64,000 bases of DNA from Rhizobium sp. BT03 (lineage in GTDB: Bacteria; Pseudomonadota; Alphaproteobacteria; Rhizobiales; Rhizobiaceae): NCBI RefSeq assembly GCF_030053155.1, contig NZ_CP125640.1, positions 3,490,001 through 3,554,000 on the forward strand, read 5' to 3'. The number at the start of each line of letters is the position of its first letter. Position 1 is the first letter of the stretch. Made by a program: the position numbers and the translations under genes. Positions 1 to 9,192 of the stretch are shown piece by piece. Under the pieces are notes generated by a model. That model was not told where the DNA came from, did not search any database, and saw only the letters and a list, made by a program, of their open reading frames with translations.

Positions 1-179
1 ATCGTCTGCAGGAAACGGTCCAGCCGGCCCCGATCCTCGATCTCCTGCTTGCCGTTCTTCGGCGAGAGAACGAGCTTGCCGTTCTCGATCGAGAAGATGA
101 CCTCGCTGTTGGCCTCGATGCCCGCAAGCTCTCTAAGATCGCGAGGAATGGTGACCTGGCCTTTGGACGTGACGCGCAT
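1..179 (-). CDS. AbrB/VapB-type antitoxin, 3' end outside the window
   Basis: The first 59 codons are visible, beginning MRVTSKGQVTIPRDLRELAG. This is the swapped-hairpin SpoVT-AbrB DNA-binding fold (motif SKGQVTIP, then a segment of type GxxxxVxFxxENGKLVL). Such proteins are usually VapB/MazE-like antitoxins of about 80 residues, followed by a PIN-domain toxin. Any toxin gene would lie beyond the left edge, so the pairing is inference. The start is fixed by an AAGGAG ribosome binding site 7 bases upstream. The gene lies 57 bp downstream of ruvC on the same strand but has its own palindromic operator in the gap. A free-standing AbrB-type regulator is the alternative. Confidence 0.85.
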   Translation of the reverse strand, partial: MRVTSKGQVTIPRDLRELAGIEANSEVIFSIENGKLVLSPKNGKQEIEDRGRLDRFLQT

Positions 180-195
180 CTTGCTGCTCCTTCGA

Positions 196-214
196 AGTAA
201 GAATTATCCTTACT
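196..214. promoter_or_regulatory. Palindromic operator in front of the antitoxin gene
   Basis: The inverted repeat AGTAAG-N7-CTTACT lies 17 bp upstream of the antitoxin start in an AT-rich patch. AbrB-fold antitoxins commonly bind dyads at their own promoters, so autoregulation is the likely role. This is inferred from position and symmetry. Confidence 0.5.
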
Positions 215-236
215 GTTGGAACAAGTCAAGAACAGA

Positions 237-746
237 TTAGCCGGCCAGCGCTTCCCGCATCCGGTTGCTGCCGCGATTGTGGGCATGGCAAATGGCGATC
301 GCCAGGGCGTCGGCAGCGTCATCGCCTTTGAATTCGACCTTCGGCATCAGGATCTTCAACATCATGTGGATCTGGTGCTTTTCGCCGTGGCCGACGCCGA
401 TGACAGCCTTCTTCACGGCGTTCGGAGCATATTCGGAGACCCGCAGACCGGCGCGCGCCGGCACTAGCATGGCGATGCCGCGGGCCTGGCCAAGCTTCAG
501 GGTCGCCACCGCATCCTTGTTGACAAAGGTCTGTTCGACGGCGGCTTCATCCGGCTTGTAAGTGTGGACGACCTCCGCCAGGCCGTCATGCAGCTGGCAG
601 AGGCGAGAGGCAAGGTCCATGTCACCGTCGGAGGTCACGGTTCCGGAGGCGACAAAGCGCAGGGAATTGCCAAGTGTGTCGATGATTCCCCAGCCGGTGC
701 GGCGAAGGCCGGGATCGATGCCGACGATGCGAATCGTATTTTGCAT
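237..746 (-). CDS. ruvC: Crossover junction endodeoxyribonuclease RuvC
   Basis: RuvC resolves Holliday junctions during recombinational repair, working with the RuvAB branch-migration motor. The 169-residue length is normal. The RNase H-like fold shows the acidic catalytic set: D11 in GIDPG, E71 in AVEQTF, and D143 and D146 in DDAADALA. ruvA and ruvB, often adjacent in alphaproteobacteria, are not in the window; they may lie beyond the antitoxin gene to the left. A near-match to the alphaproteobacterial LexA box lies 44-58 bp upstream, which would fit SOS control. Confidence 0.97.
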   Translation of the reverse strand: MQNTIRIVGIDPGLRRTGWGIIDTLGNSLRFVASGTVTSDGDMDLASRLCQLHDGLAEVVHTYKPDEAAVEQTFVNKDAVATLKLGQARGIAMLVPARAGLRVSEYAPNAVKKAVIGVGHGEKHQIHMMLKILMPKVEFKGDDAADALAIAICHAHNRGSNRMREALAG

Positions 747-789
747 GCTTCAACCTATAGCGACTGCGAAATAACTGCCACCGATATGT

Positions 790-804
790 GAACGAAACAA
801 AAAC
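790..804 (-). promoter_or_regulatory. Putative LexA (SOS) box upstream of ruvC
   Basis: Read on the minus strand the site is GTTT-N7-GTTC, one mismatch from the alphaproteobacterial LexA direct repeat GTTC-N7-GTTC. It lies 44-58 bp ahead of the ruvC start, where a repressor would block transcription. The function is inferred. Confidence 0.4.
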
Positions 805-988
805 ATTCTCGGTTTTAAGCCGGTCCATTTACCGCGAATTAAAACAGATGCTTGAATTCTAGTGTCCAATACGAAGGGGGTCTCGTGTCGCAAGGAGATA
901 GGCCCCCGATGTCTGTTTAAAAGATCGGTCGATCAGGCATGCGCTGCGTGCCAACGCCGGCAGGCGTGTTCAGAGGGGTTCGTCGTAC

Positions 989-3304
989 ATGGCACAGAGA
1001 TTTCAATCCCTGTCCTTTAAGGTCATCGTCACATTCATTCTGCTGACGGTGCTGTCGATTGCAGTGATCGACGTGCTTGCCTATTTCGCCAGCAGCCGGA
1101 TCTCCGACGAGCAGGCGCTGAAAGCCAAGGAGAGCGTGCTAATCTTTCGCGGCGACATGCTTCAGGATCAGCTGACGCAGCTTGAAAACCAGGCAACCTC
1201 GATTGCGCGCATCGAAGCGCTGCAGATGTCGATCACCAGCCTGAAAAGCGGTTGGAAGACGATCGAGAAGACCTCCGGCGATGCCCGTGCCGAGTTGAAG
1301 AAGATTTTCATCTCCGGCAATCCCAACCCGGCGGATCAGCGCGAGAAACTGATGAAGCCGGAAGGGCCGAGCGGCTTTTATTATTCGAACCACGAGAAGA
1401 CGCAGGGCGAAGTCGCCCGCGACCTCGCAGATACCGCCTTCAGCGATCTGCTGATCGCCGATCTTGACGGCACCGTCCTCTATTCCTACAAGAAGCAAGA
1501 CGACTTCGCCGAGAATCTGAAGACGGACGCGTGGAAGCCAACCGGCGCCGGTATCGCTTTCGCCAAGGCAATCGAGAATACTGCCAAAGCGACCGATGAC
1601 GCCGCACCGACAGGTTTTTCCGGCCTTCGCGTCGATGCCGCCAGCGGCAACTCGGCGATCTTCTATGCCGTGCCGATCGTCAAGCTCGGGGCGGCCAAGG
1701 GCATCATCCTGTTCAAGGTGCGCGACGACATCGTCACCGGCATCCTTGCCAAAGGCATCGTCCAGGGCAGCACGGCGCGGGCGGCGATCGTCTCCGCCGA
1801 TGGTTCCGCGATCGGTCTCGACGCGAGCGGCAAGCTTGCGACGCTCGATGCCGCTCCCTTCGGCTTCATCAAGGACGCGCTTGCCAGTTCGGCGATGACG
1901 GTTGCCGATTTCAGCCGAGCGGATGGGGCGGCCCGCGCCTATGTCCGCGGAATTGACTATCGCGGCGACCGTTTCCTTGTCGTTGAGAGCGTGCTGCTCA
2001 GTGAGCTCAATGCCGGTTCGATCGAGATCGCCACTTTGCTGACCATGATCGGCATCGGCGTGCTCGTCGTCATGGCAGTCGCCACCGGCCTCGTCACCAA
2101 TTTCCTGTTCTCGCCGCTGGCGCGGCTTGCCGGTGTGACCCGCGACGTCGCCGACGGCAAGCTTGACAGCGAGATCGGCAGCCTGAACCGCAAGGATGAG
2201 ATCGGCACGATGGCGAACGCGCTCGCCCGCTTCCGGCAGTCGCTGATCGAAGGCCGCGAACTGGAAGCCGCCAGCGAAGAGACACGCCTTCAGGCCGAGC
2301 AGGACCGCCAGCAGAACCTTGCCGAGCGCGAGGCCGAGGCGAAGACGCTGCAGCAGGTGGTGGAGGCGATCGATGAGGGCCTGCATCATCTGGCGAGCGG
2401 GGATCTCGCCTATCAGATCGATCGGCGCTTCCCGAACGAGCTCGAAAGCCTGCGCATCAATTTCAACGAGGCACTCGCGACGCTGAGCGAAACCATGACG
2501 GCCATCGGCGGCAACTCGATGGCGGTGCGGGCCAGCTCCGAGGAGATGCGCACCGGCGCCGACGAGCTTGCCGGGCGCACCGAGCGCCAGGCCGGCTCGA
2601 TCACCGAGACGGCGAATGCAATCAGCGCCATCACCCAGTCCGTCCGCCGCCAGATCGAGCGGGCCGAACAGGCCGAGCGCATCGCCCGCGACGCCAAGAA
2701 GGAGACCACCGGCTCCGGCCAGATCATGCGCGAGACGATCGCGGCGATGGAGGCGATCCAGACCTCCTCACGCCAGATCAACACGATCATCTCCGTCATC
2801 GACGACATCGCCTTCCAGACCAACCTTCTGGCGCTCAATGCCGGTGTCGAGGCGGCGCGCGCCGGTGAATCGGGCAAGGGTTTTGCTGTCGTCGCCATGG
2901 AAGTGCGCGAGCTCGCCCAGCGTTCGTCGAGTGCGGCCAAGGAGATCTCCAGCCTGCTGCAGAAATCGACGCATGAGGTCGAAAGCGGCGTGTCGCTTGT
3001 GGAAAGGGCAGGTGTAGCGCTGACCGGCATCGGCGCGCATGTCGAGGCGATCAACGGGCAGATCCACGAGATCATGGAATCGACCCGCGAGGAGGCCAAT
3101 ACGCTGCGGGAGATCAACAGCGCCGTCGCCGAACTCGACGCGATGACGCAGCAGAACGCCTCGATGGTCGAGGAGACGACGGAAGCGATCCACCGGCTGG
3201 CGACGGAAGCCCTGGAAATGGACCGCCAGCTCGGCAATTTCACGCTGCCGCCTGGCCACCACACGCCGAGCGCCGAGGTCCATGTGCTGCGCCGTCACCG
3301 GTAG
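989..3304 (+). CDS. Methyl-accepting chemotaxis protein
   Basis: This is a transmembrane chemoreceptor of 771 residues. An N-terminal membrane anchor (about 10-32) is followed by a long periplasmic sensor region of dCACHE-like size (about 35-340). A second membrane segment (about 345-370) leads into a HAMP linker (about 370-425). The cytoplasmic signalling domain carries the very conserved hairpin tip near residues 600-655 ([20 protein letters not shown]). The C-terminus has no CheR-binding pentapeptide, so methylation would depend on other receptors or on direct CheR access. The gene is monocistronic: a hairpin terminator follows. The ligand cannot be told from sequence. The ATG is preceded by GAGGGG. 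Confidence 0.95.
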   Translation: MAQRFQSLSFKVIVTFILLTVLSIAVIDVLAYFASSRISDEQALKAKESVLIFRGDMLQDQLTQLENQATSIARIEALQMSITSLKSGWKTIEKTSGDARAELKKIFISGNPNPADQREKLMKPEGPSGFYYSNHEKTQGEVARDLADTAFSDLLIADLDGTVLYSYKKQDDFAENLKTDAWKPTGAGIAFAKAIENTAKATDDAAPTGFSGLRVDAASGNSAIFYAVPIVKLGAAKGIILFKVRDDIVTGILAKGIVQGSTARAAIVSADGSAIGLDASGKLATLDAAPFGFIKDALASSAMTVADFSRADGAARAYVRGIDYRGDRFLVVESVLLSELNAGSIEIATLLTMIGIGVLVVMAVATGLVTNFLFSPLARLAGVTRDVADGKLDSEIGSLNRKDEIGTMANALARFRQSLIEGRELEAASEETRLQAEQDRQQNLAEREAEAKTLQQVVEAIDEGLHHLASGDLAYQIDRRFPNELESLRINFNEALATLSETMTAIGGNSMAVRASSEEMRTGADELAGRTERQAGSITETANAISAITQSVRRQIERAEQAERIARDAKKETTGSGQIMRETIAAMEAIQTSSRQINTIISVIDDIAFQTNLLALNAGVEAARAGESGKGFAVVAMEVRELAQRSSSAAKEISSLLQKSTHEVESGVSLVERAGVALTGIGAHVEAINGQIHEIMESTREEANTLREINSAVAELDAMTQQNASMVEETTEAIHRLATEALEMDRQLGNFTLPPGHHTPSAEVHVLRRHR

Positions 3305-3323
3305 TCATCGTTTCCAGTGCTGC

Positions 3324-3353
3324 AAAAAAGGGTCGTGCTCCAGCGGCCCTTTT
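3324..3353 (+). terminator. Rho-independent terminator after the chemoreceptor
   Basis: A-rich tract, stem GGGTCG/CGGCCC (one G-T pair) and a T tract begin about 20 bp after the stop codon. Confidence 0.7.
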
Positions 3354-3429
3354 GATTGCGCGCATGGTTTGGAATGGCGCGGGCGCGAACCTACATAGGC
3401 TGCATCTTTCACTTGCCCGGCAGGTTTCC

Positions 3430-4431
3430 ATGGTTCCCTTCTCCATACTCGACCTTTCCCCCGTTGCCGATGGCAGCACCGTGCGCCAGTCTCTTGAGAG
3501 TTCGGCGCGGATGGCTCGCAAGGCCGAGGAATTCGGCTACAAGCGCTTCTGGCTTGCCGAGCATCACGGCATGCCGGGCATTGCCAGTGCGGCCACATCA
3601 GTCGTCATCGGTCATGTCGGGGCGGCGACCAAGAGTATCCGCATCGGCTCCGGCGGTATCATGCTGCCCAATCATTCGCCGCTCGTCATCGCCGAGCAGT
3701 TCGGCACGCTGGAGGCGCTCTTCCCCGGCCGTGTCGATCTCGGTCTTGGGCGCGCGCCGGGAACGGATATGCGCACGGCACAGGCGCTGCGCCGCAATCT
3801 CGAGGCCGGCGCCAACAGCTTCCCGAACGACGTGGTCGAACTGCAGCAGCTCCTCGGCACGCCGGTCGAGAACCAAGCGATCCTCGCTGTTCCCGGCAAT
3901 TCATCGCATATCCCGATCTGGCTGCTCGGCTCCAGCCTCTACAGCGCCCAGCTTGCCGCCATGCTCGGGCTTCCCTATGCCTTCGCCTCGCATTTCGCGC
4001 CCGACATGCTGCTCGATGCGATTGCGATCTACCGTGACCGCTTCCAACCCTCGGCGACGCTCGACAAGCCCTATGTGATGGTCGGCGTCATGGGCGCGGT
4101 GGCCGATACGGACGAGGAGGCACGCTACCATTTCACCTCCGCCGAGCAGCAATTCGTCAACCTGCGCCGCAATGTCCGCGGCCCGTTCCCTCGGCCGTTG
4201 GCCGATATGGAAAACTTCTGGTCGCCGATGGAGAAGATGAACGTCGAGCATACGCTGCGTTACGCCGTGGTCGGGTCGCCGAAGACGGCGGAGGCGAAAC
4301 TGACGGAGTTTCTCAAGGAAACGCAGGCCGACGAGGTGATCATCTCGATGCCGATCCATGATATCGAGACGCGGCTGAGATCGGTGGAACTCTTTGCGGG
4401 CTTGGGAAGCTTCATGCGCGCCGCGGCATAG
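3430..4431 (+). CDS. LLM-class flavin-dependent oxidoreductase (luciferase-like, MsnO8 type)
   Basis: This 333-residue protein belongs to the bacterial luciferase-like monooxygenase superfamily, FMNH2-dependent TIM-barrel enzymes. Family hallmarks are the start [11 protein letters not shown], the segment [15 protein letters not shown], the flavin-site region [16 protein letters not shown] and the motif [16 protein letters not shown]. The internal ATG at 3430 is chosen over an in-frame upstream one at 3352 because homologous proteins begin at this VPFSIL block and the upstream residues look like untranslated sequence. The substrate is unknown. The gene stands alone between two terminators. Confidence 0.92.
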   Translation: MVPFSILDLSPVADGSTVRQSLESSARMARKAEEFGYKRFWLAEHHGMPGIASAATSVVIGHVGAATKSIRIGSGGIMLPNHSPLVIAEQFGTLEALFPGRVDLGLGRAPGTDMRTAQALRRNLEAGANSFPNDVVELQQLLGTPVENQAILAVPGNSSHIPIWLLGSSLYSAQLAAMLGLPYAFASHFAPDMLLDAIAIYRDRFQPSATLDKPYVMVGVMGAVADTDEEARYHFTSAEQQFVNLRRNVRGPFPRPLADMENFWSPMEKMNVEHTLRYAVVGSPKTAEAKLTEFLKETQADEVIISMPIHDIETRLRSVELFAGLGSFMRAAA

Positions 4432-4455
4432 ATCCGCAAAGGCGCAGCTCGGCAC

Positions 4456-4484
4456 AAAAAACCCGGCGTCACGGCCGGGTTTTC
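4456..4484. terminator. Bidirectional terminator between convergent genes
   Basis: Stem ACCCGGC/GCCGGGT flanked by A and T tracts sits between the convergent monooxygenase and yebC genes, so it can serve both strands. Confidence 0.8.
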
Positions 4485-4507
4485 TATGGGCGATCGATTG
4501 AGGAGAA

Positions 4508-5254
4508 TCAGGCCGAGAGCTTGGCCAGTACTTCTTCCGAGACCTCGAAGTTGGAATAGACGTTCTGCACGTCGTCATCGTCTTCCAGGCTGTCGATGAG
4601 CTTCATCAGCGACTGGGCCTTTTCTTCGTCCACCGGCACGTTGTTCTGGGCGCGCCAGACGGCCTTGACGGTTTCGGCTTCGCCGAGGCTTGCTTCCAGC
4701 GCTTTCGCCACTTCGCCGAGGGCTTCGAAACCGCAGGTGATGTAGTGGCCTTCCTCGTCGGTCTCGACATCGTCGGCGCCGGCTTCGATCGCGGCTTCCA
4801 TCATCTTGTCGGCGTCACCGACCGAAAGCTTGTAGGTGATTTCGCCGACATGGTCGAAGGAGAAGGAGACCGAACCGGTTTCGCCAAGCGCTCCGCCGGC
4901 CTTGGTGAAGATCGAGCGGACGTTGGAGGCGGTGCGGTTGCGGTTGTCGGTCAGGGCTTCGACGATGATCGCCGTACCGCCGGGACCGTAGCCCTCGTAG
5001 CGGACTTCGTCATAGTTTTCGCCGTCGGCGCCGGCTGCCTTCTTGATGGCGCGATCGATATTGTCCTTCGGCATGGACTGGGCCTTGGCGTTCTGGATCG
5101 CCAGGCGAAGACGGGCGTTCATCATCGGGTCGGGCAGGCCGGCCTTGGCGGCTACGGTGATTTCGCGCGCAAGCTTGGAGAACATTTTCGACCGCACGGC
5201 ATCCTGACGGCCCTTGCGGTGCATGATGTTTTTAAACTGTGAATGGCCAGCCAT
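4508..5254 (-). CDS. yebC: YebC/PmpR-family transcriptional regulator / translation factor
   Basis: The 248-residue protein starts [19 protein letters not shown], the signature of the YebC/PmpR/TACO1 family. Members act as DNA-binding regulators or help ribosomes on difficult sequences. Three domains are visible: the helical N-terminus, the central stretch [20 protein letters not shown], and an acidic C-terminal region. The start is placed at MAGHS, five codons after an earlier ATG, because this is the conserved family start. In many bacteria yebC lies near ruvC; here the two genes are about 4 kb apart on the same strand, interrupted by other genes. Confidence 0.95.
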   Translation of the reverse strand: MAGHSQFKNIMHRKGRQDAVRSKMFSKLAREITVAAKAGLPDPMMNARLRLAIQNAKAQSMPKDNIDRAIKKAAGADGENYDEVRYEGYGPGGTAIIVEALTDNRNRTASNVRSIFTKAGGALGETGSVSFSFDHVGEITYKLSVGDADKMMEAAIEAGADDVETDEEGHYITCGFEALGEVAKALEASLGEAETVKAVWRAQNNVPVDEEKAQSLMKLIDSLEDDDDVQNVYSNFEVSEEVLAKLSA

Positions 5255-5393
5255 GGCACCCCTGTTCACGTCTCATTGTTCGGAATGGGCCGCCTTATAG
5301 GAGCGAAACGACAGCCGTTCAAGGAAAAAGCAGTTTGGAACAAAGGCCAGGGGATGACGTTTCAACAACTCCATCCAACGGAAAGGAACGGTC

Positions 5394-5897
5394 ATGGCAA
5401 GTCTCAGCGATGCGCAGGAACAGCCAGCACGTCAGCTCTGGGATCAGGTCAACGATGTCCATGCCGGCATGCTCGGAGTTTCCGGGCTGGATATGCACAT
5501 GCAGCCGATGGCGCCGCATGCCGATCCCACCACCAACACGATCTGGTTCTACACCAAGACCGATGCCGACATCGTGCGCGCCATCAAGCCGGGCAGCCGC
5601 GCGCATTTCTGCGTCATCGGCAAGGATCACGACTATCATGCCTGCCTCGCCGGTGTGATCGACGTGCGTCCCGACCCTGCCAAGATCGAGGAATATTGGA
5701 GTTCGATCGTCGCGGCCTGGTATGACGGCGGCAAGAAGGATCCCAAGCTCACCATGCTTGCCTTGCATGTCGACGATGCCGAGATCTGGGTTTCGACGGG
5801 CAACACGCTGAAATTCGGCTGGGAGATCGCCAAGGCCAATCTCGATGACGACAAGATGCCTGATGTCGGCATCAAACGTCACCTGCAGTTCGCTTGA
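5394..5897 (+). CDS. Pyridoxamine 5'-phosphate oxidase-like (general stress protein 26 type) protein
   Basis: The 167-residue protein has the split-barrel FMN-binding fold of general stress protein 26. Recognisable parts are the strand IWFYTKTDADIVRAI, the piece AHFCVIGKDHDYHACLAGVIDV, and the C-terminal WVSTGNTLKFGWEIAKAN. These proteins bind flavin (or sometimes F420 or heme) and are not vitamin B6 oxidases; the exact reaction is unknown. A GGAA ribosome binding site precedes the ATG. The gene is divergent from yebC and convergent with the next one. Confidence 0.88.
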   Translation: MASLSDAQEQPARQLWDQVNDVHAGMLGVSGLDMHMQPMAPHADPTTNTIWFYTKTDADIVRAIKPGSRAHFCVIGKDHDYHACLAGVIDVRPDPAKIEEYWSSIVAAWYDGGKKDPKLTMLALHVDDAEIWVSTGNTLKFGWEIAKANLDDDKMPDVGIKRHLQFA

Positions 5898-5930
5898 GGC
5901 GTCGCGGCTCGGAGCAGACTGCCGGCCCTT

Positions 5931-6776
5931 CTACTGCACACCCTTCAGCACATAGATCAGCGGCTTTTTCGGCAGCGTGCGCATGGAGACGGTGATACTG
6001 TCATCGGGCGCATTGGCGACGTCGAAATCCTTGCCGAACATCGAGACGAAGGCTTCGACCGGCGGGCCGCGCCGGTGCATCGGCAAAATCAACGATGAGC
6101 GCAGCCGCTTGATGACGCGGCTCATGCTGTCGGCGCCCATCGTCAGGCCGCCATCGACAGGAACCATGACGACGTCGAGGCGGCCGATCTCGATATAATG
6201 AGCATCCGTCAGTTCGTAGTGCAGGTGGCCGAGATGGCCGATGCAGAGGCCGGCAATCTCGAAAATGAAGATCGAATTGCCGTTCTCCTGCGAACCGCCG
6301 AGGCCGTAGCTGAAGCGGATATCTGTCGGGACATTGCGGATATAGGCATCGCCGACGACGAGATCGACATCGGCCTTTTCGCCCGGAACGTCGCTCCATC
6401 CATGCAGCACATGCTTGATCTCAGGATCGGGCGTCAGCGTATAGTGGGTCGGGTGCGCCTTGTTCATGGTCACGACATCGGGCATCGTCGCCGGCCTGTA
6501 CCAGCCGTTATAGTCTGTCGCGATGACGATGCCGCCGGGGGTGTCGATCTCGAAAGTGGAATGGCCGAGGAAGGTGAACTTGACCTCTTCGCCCTCGGAG
6601 ACGGCAGGCGCCAACGGCGCGGCGCCGGAAAAGCTGGCGAAGGTTACCTTCGGGATAGTCTCAGCGATCGCCTGGCACTGGCTGACGGGCGTTCGCTGTT
6701 CCTGCGCTCCGGCAGGACCAGCCGCGGCGAAGGCCGCAAGGCATGCGATAGCGAGGACGAGATATTGCGGCTTCAT
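5931..6776 (-). CDS. Exported metallo-beta-lactamase-fold (UlaG-like) protein
   Basis: The 281-residue protein has a Sec signal peptide (MKPQYLVLAIACLAAFAAAG, cleavage near AGA-Q), so it is probably periplasmic. The mature part resembles UlaG/YtnP-type metallo-beta-lactamase-fold proteins: FLGHSTFEIDTPGG followed by TDYNGW, HPTHYT, and a later GHLHYEL segment. The classical HxHxDH zinc motif is not intact, so activity may differ or be absent. The start at residue 9 of the longer frame is chosen because it opens the signal peptide. The 120 bp before ymdB on the same strand hold nothing obvious. Confidence 0.75.
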   Translation of the reverse strand: MKPQYLVLAIACLAAFAAAGPAGAQEQRTPVSQCQAIAETIPKVTFASFSGAAPLAPAVSEGEEVKFTFLGHSTFEIDTPGGIVIATDYNGWYRPATMPDVVTMNKAHPTHYTLTPDPEIKHVLHGWSDVPGEKADVDLVVGDAYIRNVPTDIRFSYGLGGSQENGNSIFIFEIAGLCIGHLGHLHYELTDAHYIEIGRLDVVMVPVDGGLTMGADSMSRVIKRLRSSLILPMHRRGPPVEAFVSMFGKDFDVANAPDDSITVSMRTLPKKPLIYVLKGVQ

Positions 6777-6896
6777 GCCAGCCCTCCGGCGCTCTACCAC
6801 TTTGAATTGGCGGCGGGAGGATGCGGCATGAGGTCGCAGCGGTCCAGACTGGGGATGCTCACGATCGCGTGTTGGGCGCGCCTTGCGCCGGCTAGA

Positions 6897-7721
6897 CTAG
6901 CGCCAGAACTCCGGCACCGTCTCGGCCAGCCGCGGTCCGAGCCGGAGCGGCGCGATCTTTTCGGCCAAGCCCGTGCTGTCTGAAATCTCCACACCGACGC
7001 CGCAGATCGTCGCCGGGCCGCTGGCTGCTTCCATGCGGCCCTTCGGCATCTTGGAGATGAAGCGGTTGAGCGGCTCTTCCTTATCCATGCCGAGGGAGGA
7101 GTCGTAGTCGCCGCACATGCCTGCATCCGACATATAGGCGGTGCCGCCGTTCAGGATCTGTGCGTCGGCCGTCGGCACATGCGTGTGGGTGCCGACGACG
7201 AAACTGGCGCGGCCGTCGACGAAATGGCCGAAGCACTGCTTCTCGCTGGTCGCTTCCGCATGGAAATCGAAGATGATCGCATCGGCCTGCTCCTTCAGCG
7301 GGCAGGCGTCGAGGATCACCTCCGCCGATTTGAAGGGATCGTCGAGTTCCGGGTGCATGAAGACCCGGCCCATGACGTTGGCCACGAGCACGCGCGCGCC
7401 ATTCCTGGCATAAAACAGTCCGGAGCCGCGGCCAGGCGTGCCTTGTGGATAGTTGGCCGGCCGCAGGAATTGATCGTGCCGCCCGGCAAAAGCCACGGCT
7501 TCCTTCTGGTCCCAGACGTGATTGCCCGTCGTCACCACATCGGCGCCGGCATTGATCGTTTCCAGAAAGATGTCCTCGGTGATGCCGAAGCCGCCGGCGG
7601 CATTCTCGCCGTTGACGACGACGAAATCGAGCTTGAGGTCGGAGATCAGGCCGGGAAGGCGGTCCCAAACCGCCGTACGTCCCGTCTTGCCGACCATGTC
7701 ACCCAGAAAAAGCAGCCGCAT
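6897..7721 (-). CDS. YmdB-family metallophosphoesterase
   Basis: The 274-residue protein begins MRLLFLGDMVGKTGRTAVWD, typical of the YmdB/TIGR00282 calcineurin-like phosphoesterases. Metal-binding motifs are GDMVG, NGENAAGGFG, GNHVWDQKE, DFHAEATSEK and GTHTHVPTADA. Characterised members hydrolyse 2',3'-cyclic nucleotides. It starts 3 bp after the stop of the folate gene upstream, so the two are almost certainly cotranscribed, an arrangement common in alphaproteobacteria. Confidence 0.94.
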   Translation of the reverse strand: MRLLFLGDMVGKTGRTAVWDRLPGLISDLKLDFVVVNGENAAGGFGITEDIFLETINAGADVVTTGNHVWDQKEAVAFAGRHDQFLRPANYPQGTPGRGSGLFYARNGARVLVANVMGRVFMHPELDDPFKSAEVILDACPLKEQADAIIFDFHAEATSEKQCFGHFVDGRASFVVGTHTHVPTADAQILNGGTAYMSDAGMCGDYDSSLGMDKEEPLNRFISKMPKGRMEAASGPATICGVGVEISDSTGLAEKIAPLRLGPRLAETVPEFWR

Positions 7722-7724
7722 TCC

Positions 7725-8312
7725 CTATCCAATCCAAGAGGCAAAAAAGCGAAGGCCGCTTTCTGTCAGGATGGCATCCAGGCTAATGTCATGCGGCTCG
7801 TCCGGCACATGTGCCACTTCCTGGCAGTCGAATGCAATGCCGATCAGCTTCGGATGCAGGCCTTTTTGCCTCAGCCGGCTGATGGCGCGGTCGTAATGGC
7901 CGGCGCCGTAGCCGATGCGGTGGCCGCGGGCATCGAAGGCTGAAAGCGGTACCAGCATAATTTCCGGATCGAGAATGGCGGCATCGGCGCCAGGGCCGAG
8001 CGTGCCGAAACCGGTATCGACAAGCGGCGCCCCCTCCGCCAGCTCGCGAAAGACGATGGTCTGCCGGTCGAGGATTGCCGGCACGCAGAGCCGCGCACCG
8101 CGCACGGCAAAGCGTGCCATCAGCGGCCTGAGATCAGCTTCCGAACGGATCGGCAGGAAGCCGGAGACAATCGTGCCCAGCGCAAAACCAACCGCCTCGC
8201 CGGCATGATCGGCCATCGCAAGGCTTTTGGCGGCGCGCTTCTCCGGCGAAATGGCGTCGCGCGCCGACAGTCGTTCATTGCGCAGCTGCGTTTTCAGTTC
8301 TTTCACGCTCAT
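7725..8312 (-). CDS. ygfA: 5-formyltetrahydrofolate cyclo-ligase
   Basis: The enzyme converts 5-formyl-THF to 5,10-methenyl-THF using ATP, returning a storage folate to one-carbon metabolism. The 195-residue sequence shows the family ATP and folate motif DARGHRIGYGAGHYDRAI near the C-terminus, and an early basic helix KTQLRNERLSARDAI. The start at 8312 (MSVKEL) is preferred over an in-frame ATG at 8348. It is the first gene of a pair with ymdB. The 6S RNA often found near this gene in proteobacteria has no room here. Confidence 0.93.
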   Translation of the reverse strand: MSVKELKTQLRNERLSARDAISPEKRAAKSLAMADHAGEAVGFALGTIVSGFLPIRSEADLRPLMARFAVRGARLCVPAILDRQTIVFRELAEGAPLVDTGFGTLGPGADAAILDPEIMLVPLSAFDARGHRIGYGAGHYDRAISRLRQKGLHPKLIGIAFDCQEVAHVPDEPHDISLDAILTESGLRFFASWIG

Positions 8313-8430
8313 TCGATCCGCCCGATAGGGAAAGGTTCGAGCGAGCATAGACGGCTGGGTGTCCGATGCAAATGCCCGATGCGACAGCGCTGCGCCCGTT
8401 TCACGGCTTGTCGGGGGATGCGGCCTAAGG

Positions 8431-9138
8431 TCAGACGATGATGCTGGTCGGTATTGCCGAGGTGCCGATGGAGAAATCTGCCATATCGGAAACGGTGTTC
8501 GTCCCGGCCTGCCGGTTCTGCTGGCGCAGGTCGTGCATCGCCTTTTCGAGCAATTGCTTGAGTTCGGGCACCACCGCCTTGAACTCTTCCATCGTGTCTC
8601 GATTATCGGCCGAGATGCCCGAGAATTTTGGCGCGTCCTCGGCAGTGCTCTGATAGGCCTCGCGGGCCTGGGCGGCGTCGACCGGTTCCTGCGATCCGGT
8701 CGCTTCGGCCGCAGTTATTCCGGAGGCATCCGTCAGTGCAGCTTCAGTCTCGCTCGCCGCGGCGGCCGCTGCATCCGTGGTTGCGTCCACCGAAGCGACG
8801 GCGGCCGGGCTGCCGGTCGCGACAGCCGATGCGAATTCGGAGGCGGCCGTGCCGACCTTGCGCGCCAGTTCGGCGGCCAGACGGGCGACCACCTCGGGCG
8901 GCATGTTGGAGCTGCGCAGCATCTCCAGCTGCTGCTTTGCCTCTTCCAGCCTGCGTTGCGCCTTCGTCTTGGCTTCGTCCTCGGAATTCGCCGAGGTCTG
9001 GCGCATCTGCTGCAGCGTCTTGGTGCTGCGCTGCAGCTTCAGCACACCCTGATCGGTCTCGTTTCCGGCAGCGGATATGGCTGCCGCCGAAGACGTGCCG
9101 CGCAGGAGGATGGAGGCAGACGTGGTTGCGACCTGCAT
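8431..9138 (-). CDS. Ala-rich hypothetical protein with a short coiled coil
   Basis: I do not recognise this 235-residue protein. It begins MQVATTSASILLRGTSSAAA and has no signal peptide. A charged helical stretch (about residues 40-80, with EDEAKTKAQRRLEEAKQQLE) looks like a coiled coil. A very Ala/Thr/Ser-rich middle follows, and then another helical piece (MEEFKAVVPELKQLLEKAMHDL). Codon use is like that of its neighbours, so it is probably genuine. The start at 9138 has GGGGA upstream; an in-frame ATG at 9183 is the alternative. Low-complexity composition prevents a functional guess; similar regions occur in flagellar or surface-associated rhizobial proteins. Confidence 0.7.
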   Translation of the reverse strand: MQVATTSASILLRGTSSAAAISAAGNETDQGVLKLQRSTKTLQQMRQTSANSEDEAKTKAQRRLEEAKQQLEMLRSSNMPPEVVARLAAELARKVGTAASEFASAVATGSPAAVASVDATTDAAAAAASETEAALTDASGITAAEATGSQEPVDAAQAREAYQSTAEDAPKFSGISADNRDTMEEFKAVVPELKQLLEKAMHDLRQQNRQAGTNTVSDMADFSIGTSAIPTSIIV

Positions 9139-9192
9139 GGACAATCCCCGATAATTCGGGTCCCCGATTGCAATTGGGCGCATCCTGCCATG

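Noticed and set aside
8313..8430. 6S RNA beside the 5-formyl-THF cyclo-ligase gene
   Set aside because: Only about 118 bp lie between the genes and no 6S-like long hairpin is visible.
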